Translations under genes and position numbers: made by a program
Shown: one piece after another, positions 55,968 through 64,000 of the stretch
Layout: each line of letters starts with the position of its first letter
How positions within the stretch are numbered: the stretch's first letter is position 1
Notes under the pieces: generated by a model
The model's database searches: none
Seen by the model: only the letters and a program-made list of their open reading frames with translations
Told to the model about the DNA's origin: nothing
Source of the DNA: Anoplopoma fimbria
Lineage: Eukaryota > Chordata > Actinopteri > Perciformes > Anoplopomatidae
DNA: 64,000 nucleotides
Assembly (NCBI RefSeq): GCF_027596085.1
Contig: NC_072453.1
Location: 5,653,448-5,717,447 of the forward strand
Reading direction: 5' to 3'

Positions 55968-58675
55968 GAAGCATATAATAAGCCCTATTTCATTGGCATC
56001 GGCAACTGTCAGTGCAAGTAACACATCCTATATCAGTCACTGCCTGAGAAACTATTGCAAAAATGCATTCAGATTAGCACTAAAGTATTCATTAGAGAAA
56101 GCGAGAACATACTCCACACAGCTGTTTATTTCCTCCATTTCAGGGAATAAGAAACAGATGTGAACTTTATTCCCATAATTACCAAGTTCACTGTGTTGTT
56201 CCTAATTTGAAATTGAGCTGTTTAACTAGTTCATTGCCCTGGAATCCTCTGAGAGAGCAGACTGAACAAAGTCATATTACACAATGTTCAGTGCAGACAC
56301 AATTCAGGAGAACTAACGTTATGCTTTTTGTAAAAAAAAATTGGGGCAGTGGAAACAAACTGTAAACATAAATCATAGGTATATTTTGACCTTTAGAAGT
56401 AATAATCCTTCATATTTTTAAATAGATAATCAAATTCCATTTTGATACTATAAAGAGTTGCCTATTCTTTTTGCAAAAGCCATTCAATGCATTTACTTTC
56501 AGTAATTTCCAATCTTTATAGTATTTTTTATTGTTAGTGACTGTGTCCACCACTTCCAAGGTTGCCAAAAAAACAAATGAGAAATTTACAGGAAAACAAT
56601 GCATGCAAGTAATTCAATGCATTGATTGATTACAGCCTCTGCTTACTTTGACGAAGCGATATTTAGATTGCATTATTGCTAATGCAAAACAAAATATGTC
56701 TTGCTGCTTCACATTAACAGCATTCAACTGATGAAACAAGTTGGCTTTTATTGTGAAATACAGCCACAGGAAAAACTATGTATTGACACCGTGGTTAGCG
56801 CTGACCACTATCATTTAACAAAAATAAGTCTAAAACAACAGTCACTTTCTGCATTTTTTTTTGTCTTTGTATCTTCCATTAGCTCCATTTTGGTCTCCAC
56901 CAACTCCTGAGGGAAGCATGTGACTATGCTAAATGCTCCACTTTCTTTACCAGCTAGTTGCTAGCTTACAGTTGGATTATAGAGCTGCCATCTGCAACTA
57001 TAAACAACGCTGATGAGAGCAATGACAGTTTGCCTTGAGTTTTTCTCATTTATTTTCTTTGAGTTACCAGTTGTGGCGGTGCCATTGCTGGTTGCTTCTT
57101 GGTGGCAGGCTGCTGCAAAAGATTCTGCCCCCAAAACAGAGGAATTAAATACAGGAAGTGGTAATTTGGAATGTTGTCATTTATAGTTTATCTGTTTTGT
57201 CTTTCTTTAGAGTGTATTGGTTGGTTTGTTCTTTTGTTTTAGTTGAGTCCTGAAATTTTTGTATTGAGACTAATAATCTTGTTTTTTGACTGTTTTGTTT
57301 TATCTATAGTTTAGGTGGTAGTGTTTGTTTTTGTGTTGTTTTAAGAATGATCTGATCAGTCATTTTATATTGCCCATTTTGTTCTGTTCGTTGGGTCAGA
57401 TTTAGTTCAGTTAGATCAGTGTAGTCTGTTCAGTTCTATTCAGGTATTGTTGGGTAACCCAGAACTTTGTTGTTCATTTTGAAAATCGTTTGATCATTCA
57501 CCCAACCCTGGACCCTGAATGGACTTGACGGTCAGATGACTGGAATTGGTTACACTTTGAACAATAATTAAAGATAAACTATTGTAAATCCACTGAAAAT
57601 ATGTGCCTGGTTTGTTTTATCTTGCCAATATTTGCATTGTTCAGTAACTTTTTCCTCAAATAATACAATATTTAATATTTCTGGGGAAAACCGCCATATA
57701 GAAATTAGAATATACAAAATTAAAACTTTCACTGATTACTCTAGACATTATTACACAGTCTATTTGAGTTTTGTGGTAGAAGATACAAATGTTATTCATA
57801 TAAGAAGACCACCCGTATTCAAGATTACACTCTCTGATTTTGTTACGGCCAAAAAACAAACCCAAATTGCCCCACTAGCTCACTGTTGATATTCAAATCT
57901 CAAGTGTGAACTGTGTTGAGTTCGAAAACATTCACAGTTAGCTGAAAGGAAATTTTAAGGTTTTTAAGCACTGTAACAAAACAAAGTCGTTAGCCTTTAA
58001 GCTGCTCAATGAGGCCCTTCAGAATGAGGCAGTGACTGAATAAGGCCATTAAACATGATAATGTTCAAAAGAGTGATCTAATATTCCACATTAAGTATGG
58101 ATCATAAATCTTTATGACTTAGATAGCTGAAAAACGTTTTTTCTTAAGAATTTTGTGTTCTTTTTCAGTAAGAGTTCGATTTGAAGTGTGAATGGTTCAC
58201 ATTTCTTTTTTTCCAACAATCAACATGTCTTATTGTTTGACAGTTTAATTCACAATTGGAGCTCATAATTCCCTGTTTAATTAAAAACAACGGGTATCTG
58301 GCATGTTGATTTATAGTGGTGGGTTAAAGATATGAGTGAATCAAATCATCTATTAACTTTGATATAGCCATGTGACGACAATAAATTTATAATTATCTCT
58401 TTATAATAATAAAATAATTTAACAAAGGTCAATTAATTGAACTCTCGTCTAAAACAGAATGCCTTTGATGGTGGAATAAACGGTGTTGATAAGGAGTTTT
58501 CCTCTGCAACAAATAAAGATGTGATTTTAATTATGCTGACATTTTACTTTTGAGGTCAATTAACTTAGTCCAACTTCCATGGTTGAGCCTGTAAAATGAA
58601 GTGAATTCACACTGTAATGGTCCATGTGATGTCATCATTACATCACTATCACCACTACAGTGTTGATTCACTGTG

Positions 58676-58792
<117 letters not shown>

Positions 58793-59438
58793 GACAATTC
58801 TTAATAGAATAACACTGATTGAATCTGAACTCTTGTTTGTCAGGTCAAGGCAGAGGGAGTCATTATCACCTCACAATGAGACAGCGATAGCTATTCCATG
58901 AGTGCTTCAGGGTCACAAAGAGTTTAGCCTTGGATCACAGGATTAATATCACACTGTCCCGCAGATGATTCTCTGTGCAGAGATCTGCCTTGATTGGGTA
59001 AAGAGAAGTCATCCTAGAAACTGTTGAGTCATGTAGCAGATAACTTAAAAGAGATAACAGATCTCGAAATATCTCCAATGTTCCTGTACAGACAATCGAG
59101 TGCTGATGTCTTTCAAAATGTGGGACACATGTCCAACATGTGAGCCACCTTGAGTGGGCAGGATACTTATCGACAGAGTACATCCTAGCCGCGCTTATAG
59201 GGACAAATGGAGCAGTGATAATGCAGTGGTGGTCCTGTGAAGTTGCATCTCTAGGCTGTTGACATCTGGTCATAACAGTGTTAATTCAGAAAAAGGCAAT
59301 GTGCATTAAGAAAAATGTCATATGTCAAAAATTGTGTCATACCTTTGATTTGAAAAGAAAAGGGCAGCAGGTGCCTGGAGACTAATGGAATTGAGTTCAC
59401 AATGTTCACAGTGAGTGCAGAGTGTTAACTGCTGCCTT

Positions 59439-59569
<131 letters not shown>

Positions 59570-61769
59570 TGACCTGACAATGAAGTCTCTGGCACAATAA
59601 TTGAATTTTGCTTTTCCTTTAATGGAAGTCTGTGAAGTGTGGAGAGTCTGTGATAGAGCCAGAACATCCAATCTCCACAAACAGGCATATGTTGCACACC
59701 ATTGGACATGGGTGCTGCAGCGCAGTATATGTGTGTTTGTTTACTCTAGGGTATAAGATGGCATTTTAACTCTTTCAGTAGCTTCTTCACCAACATTTTG
59801 AATAACTTCGAAACATTAATCAAATATCATTCCAGTTCAGATTCATCCTGCATAATGCATCTGTCCTGTTCTGCAAACTGCCAATCTGATATTTCCAAAA
59901 TTGTCATCAGTTCATAATACAAAGAAATAATTTTAAATCATAATGCACACATCCTGTTAGAAGAAGCCGACTGTTTCATTGTTTGATAAATCATTAAGCC
60001 ATAAATTGACTGTGGGAAGCTCGCGATTTTGTTATCATTAAGGTATTAAAGATGAATAATTGTTGTGTGTTCTTGTTTGTTAAAATAATAATTAGATTCC
60101 CAAACATATTAAACAAGGTCTGGTTTAATATGGATATTAATGGTACTCTGTGTTTATTTTTTTAGCACTAGCAGCGCTATTCAGGCGTTGTTATTTTATG
60201 AGAACCCTTCCCAGTATTGCCAATTCTTTCCCAATAAAGGTAGCTAACAGCACTAGCTGCAAAACTTGCTAAATCTAGCAAGAACGTCGCCAAGTCAGCA
60301 ACAACACTGACAGCCCTTCCTGTCAGGCTTCAGTCCAAAGCCACTCCCCCTATCATTGTGATCTTAACAAGTAGCATAGCTATTGTGAGTACTCACAGAT
60401 TTTCAGATAGCATTTCATTGGAATCAAATGATTGGATGGGCTTCTTACAATCCTGCAACAGCATTTAATTCAATGATTGCTCCCAGGATATAATGATGAT
60501 TTCAACAAGTAAAGTATAAAAAAATATGTCTTTGAAGAACCCTAGCTTTAACAATGTATCTGTTTCATATCAGCGTCCCAGTAAGCCATAACAGTTTGAC
60601 AGTGAACCAGCATGCACAATACCAGACCGTCAACTAAACCATAACTTTATTTGAGGATAAATTAATGTTTCACAGCTAGCAACCTTGGCTGGTTTCACAC
60701 TTGGACAGTTTGTCCGCGTAAACAAGACCATAAAACAGCAGTGTGCTGTCTATGCTGCTCTGACTGATAAGAATGGTGAATTTTGATTTCAATGCGGCTT
60801 ATCTGTAGCGGGAGGGGGCCCGGTAATTAACTAGCTTTGTTAGACGGTTCAGGATAAACATACGGAATTTGTTTATAGTGAACACTTTATACAAATGTGA
60901 CATTTCAAACACTGGAATTCCAAAGGATTAAAAAGTGTATCATAGATGTAAGCGTGGAAAAATGACTGAACGGGTAATTGAGGGTTACAAAACCCTGGTT
61001 GCGCATTTGAGGCTCAGAAATAAAATGACATAATGTCTGAGGTCAGTGAGAGGGCAGGAAGGTAAGTATAGAGTGTTCTCCCTCTCCTCCCCCGCAGTGG
61101 GTTCTTGTGTCTCTACAGTATATCCTTAGGCCATGTATTTTGTCTAGGTGTAGTGTGTAGTGAATTACTACAAAGCAAGGGACAGTCTCACAGCTATTTG
61201 TCATTACCAGAGACTGAGAAAATCTATAGGTGCACAATACAACACACACGATACAGATTTTTTGTCGACATGCACAAAAATAAATTTAGCTTTCCAGCAA
61301 TTTTCTTAATTCTGATAAATGTAGGGTTTGTTCAATTAAAGCAAAAGGCAGCAAAAAGCCATAATTATTAAAACAGAAATCAGTATTATTATTGTTAACA
61401 GTAAATCTCTATCTGCAAGCAATACTTTCTTTGCAAACAAATTACATGGTGGCTGAATAATTAAAAAATTAACATTTTATGACTCTAGAGTTTGCTGAAT
61501 AATGAGAAAAGGAATGTTCAATAAAGGAATAAAGTTATCCATAAGCTCTTATCAGTAGATAACGATCCTGATGACTCTGTAATACAAGCTCCAACAAACC
61601 GATGATAACAGTGTATGCTGTTGCAGAGAGCTGTTACACTATCAATCATATCAAACGTTGCAAAACTTTGGATTACTTTCAAAGGAGGACTAAGGCACAT
61701 GTGAATAATTATCTGATTTTCTTAAGAGAACATTAGCTAATTATTAGTTCGTTGTTAGAATTAGAAATA

Positions 61770-62030
61770 TATAAAAAATGTTGACCTGATGATGGAGCTT
61801 GATGAGTAAAGGGATCGTCAAAGATATTCAACCTGTATAGGGGAAAAAATATATTTGACAAACTGAAAACTGAAAACTCCAACCTGCTGGTGTTGCTTGA
61901 TGGAAGGTGAGGGGATCATTAGGATTCATCCTCTGGGGACCATGAATGTCTGTATAAAAATTCATGGCAATGCATCCAATAGTTGCATACATGTAAGGTT
62001 TTAGACCAACAGACCAACCAACTTACAGAA
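61770..62030 (+). repeat. Dispersed repeat family 2, 3' part
   Basis: TTGACCTGATGATGGAGCTT, GGGGATCATTAGGATTCATC and CATGGCAATGCATCCAATAG match the downstream half of family 2. Confidence 0.65.
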
Positions 62031-62228
62031 CAACATCAAACAATGTAATTGAGGGGTTGCCAGTTGCAGACAAACTGCAACATGCTTGGTCCTTTGTTGC
62101 CTGTCATTACCCATCCCTTTCCCCTCATTTCATGTCATCTCTTTACTGTCATCAATCTTACAAAGCCATAAAATGCACCCCAAGATATGTAGCTGAGGTC
62201 AGTGTACAAAAGTCTGTAGAGCTGCAAC

Positions 62229-63075
62229 ATGTAAACCATTGGTGTCCAAACATTTTAATTGGCCCGCTACAAATTCTAAAAACATAATGGAATATGTTCC
62301 ACACATGAAACTTGCACTTAATGCTGCGTTCACACCAAAAGCGAAGCGAATATTTCGCGCGTCTAGTTTACATGTAAAGTCAATGCACAGAATCTTCGCG
62401 AATCAGGTGAATCATGAAATATTCGCGGGACGCTGTGTTGCGACAGCCAATCAGCGTTGAGCTTCTCCTCCTGTCACTCTGTCATCGATCAGCCAATCAG
62501 CGTTGAGCTTCTCCTCCTGTCACTCTGTCATCGATCAGCCAATCAGCGTTGAGCTTCTCCTCCTGTCACTCTGTCATCGATCAGCCAATCAGCGTTGAGC
62601 TTCTCCTCCTGTCACTCTGCCATCGATCCGAGCTCCGTTCACAAAACAGGCATTTTAAAAGTGATTTCCTTCTCCTCCTGCAGAGAGGACGAACAAAACA
62701 TGAATTCTGACTTTTTACAAACCACCATCATTATGTTGTTATTTCAGCGTCCCTTTTTGTACATTTATTGCAATTAAATCACAGTAAAATTGTTTATTTT
62801 CGGTTCATACGGCTCGAATAAATCCACAGATGATGTTATGAACTCAGACAAGACGGCGTTTAGTTTCCCAGGATATCTGGGACTGCCACAACAAGTATAA
62901 AGCAGAAATAGTATTTATTTATTGCATGGTTGATGGTGAAATAAATGGATTTGTTGACAGAGGTTTCCATGGAGATAAGCCCCGCCCCCTCTCCTCTAGT
63001 GAGTGGCCCAGCCTTTCGTATATTTTTCTATATGTGGCCCTCAGTGAAAAAAGTTTGCACACCCCTGATGTAAAC
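62229..63075. mobile_element. Non-autonomous hAT-type element with 8-bp TSD
   Basis: The target duplication ATGTAAAC is exact at 62229-62236 and 63068-63075. The element (62237-63067, 831 bp) begins CATTGGTGTCCAAAC and ends with the reverse complement of CAGGGGTGTGCAAAC, matching at 12 of 15 positions. The 8-bp duplication and these ends fit the hAT superfamily. No transposase is encoded. It carries a 46-bp tandem repeat inside. Confidence 0.8.
62445..62628. repeat. 46-bp minisatellite, 4 copies
   Basis: Four head-to-tail copies beginning AGCCAATCAGCGTTGAGCTT and ending GTCATCGATC (62445, 62491, 62537 and 62583 starts). Copies 1-3 are nearly identical, and copy 4 has GCCATCGATC at its end. 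Each copy has a CCAAT core. Confidence 0.92.
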
Positions 63076-63499
63076 AGTCAAAATGCCCTTTGTCAGACAT
63101 CTTTAACCACCTGATAGTCAGGTATCTACCCTAAACTATATCCAAATAAAATGTTATTGTGGTTTGTCACATGGCTCAATAAGGTGTAATAAGGTGATAA
63201 ACTGGCACATGGCAAAACATGCCAACAGAAATCTTTTAAAAACTGGAGCTGGGCCACCGTGAACTCCTGCACACATGCAAACACAATCAAGGAAGCTGGG
63301 GAATTTAAGTTGTTTATAGGCCTACAGGAAATCCTGAACAATACAGTGTATTTTGACTTTGAGGCTGAGCATTTTGTCATCATGAAATCACTTAGAAGTG
63401 AAACATCATCCGGTCCTTCTGGTTCTGATTTATTTATCTAATGCTTAAATTTACGTGTGTTTCTCAGTGCTTGGGTTTTACTGTCTGTGGCATAATTTA

Positions 63500-63505
63500 T
63501 CATCG

Positions 63506-63537
<32 letters not shown>

Positions 63538-63550
63538 GTAATCATCATCC
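63500..63550. repeat. (CAT)n microsatellite
   Basis: A CAT/ATC trinucleotide tract with two interruptions. Confidence 0.9.
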
Positions 63551-64000
63551 ATAATGCAAAGACCAGAAAACAGGGTTGCTTGTCACCCATTTTACTTTCA
63601 TTTTAATCCCTCAAAAACTGCATCCTTAATAGAGACCCTTTAAATCTGTACTTAAAGCCTAAAGTGTCATATTGGAATGGAGTGGCCTTTATCTCCTTAA
63701 GCTTATTTTTTTCAAAAGATATTGAATGTCAAATACGCCATGTGAAGATTCATTTTACAGGGAAGAATAAAAGCAACCTTAAAATTGAATTTAAAACGTT
63801 TTAATTGAATAAAATGTAGCAACCTAACACATCTCCAACATCCATTTTTATGCCTGCATTTTTTATCCTTATGTAATGAAACTCAACTCATTCTCATGTC
63901 AGTGTGACAACCAACCCTGAGGAGAATGTGGTAAGCATCTCCAACTGGGATTTGCTCTAAGCTAAAAACACATGTTCTATCTAAACTATAGCTCTCCCTT

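Overview
The window is vertebrate nuclear DNA, almost certainly from a teleost fish and probably a percomorph. This inference rests on small exons with GT-AG introns, long (CA)n/(TG)n tracts, fish-type LINE and SINE tails ending in ACTAATAAAGGAT and TTATC repeats, and short TIR transposons. Coding DNA is limited to two large genes that point at each other. There are no prokaryotic features, no CRISPR array and no RNA gene that I can support.

Gene 1 (+ strand, 7768 to 33128, or 33707 for the second isoform) is itga3, integrin alpha-3. I could join 25 coding exons in frame (1062 codons plus stop). They give a signal peptide, a beta-propeller with three calcium loops, thigh and calf regions, a basic furin-type cleavage site, a transmembrane helix, and two alternative cytoplasmic exons matching mammalian alpha-3A and alpha-3B. 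Intron 1 is about 12.6 kb.

Gene 2 (- strand, 54888 down to 36740) is ace, angiotensin-converting enzyme, in its two-domain somatic form. 25 coding exons join in frame (1286 codons plus stop). Both domains keep the HEMGH zinc motif and the downstream Glu ligand, followed by a stalk, a transmembrane helix and a short basic tail. The N-domain lacks the cysteine pair that normally closes the loop encoded by exon 3.

Layout: 1-7.4 kb is intergenic with repeats, a TTAA-flanked MITE and a LINE tail. 7.4-35.1 kb is itga3. 35.1-36.4 kb is a short intergenic spacer made of a degenerate AT-rich tandem array, flanked by two copies of a ~265-295 bp module that holds poly(A) signals. 36.4-54.9 kb is ace, whose last intron holds a second block of the same array and whose other introns hold SINE, LINE and other repeats. 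55-64 kb is intergenic with no recognised gene, two long TG tracts and an 831-bp hAT-type element with an intact 8-bp target duplication.

The two products act at the cell surface but in unrelated roles: laminin adhesion with an integrin beta-1 partner, and peptide hormone cleavage. I see no operon-like or co-functional link beyond convergent neighbouring 3' ends. Nothing here looks like a new biological system. The most unusual items are the duplicated 3'-end module, the missing N-domain disulfide of ace, the GFFQR variant in the integrin A tail, and several well-preserved non-autonomous transposons.
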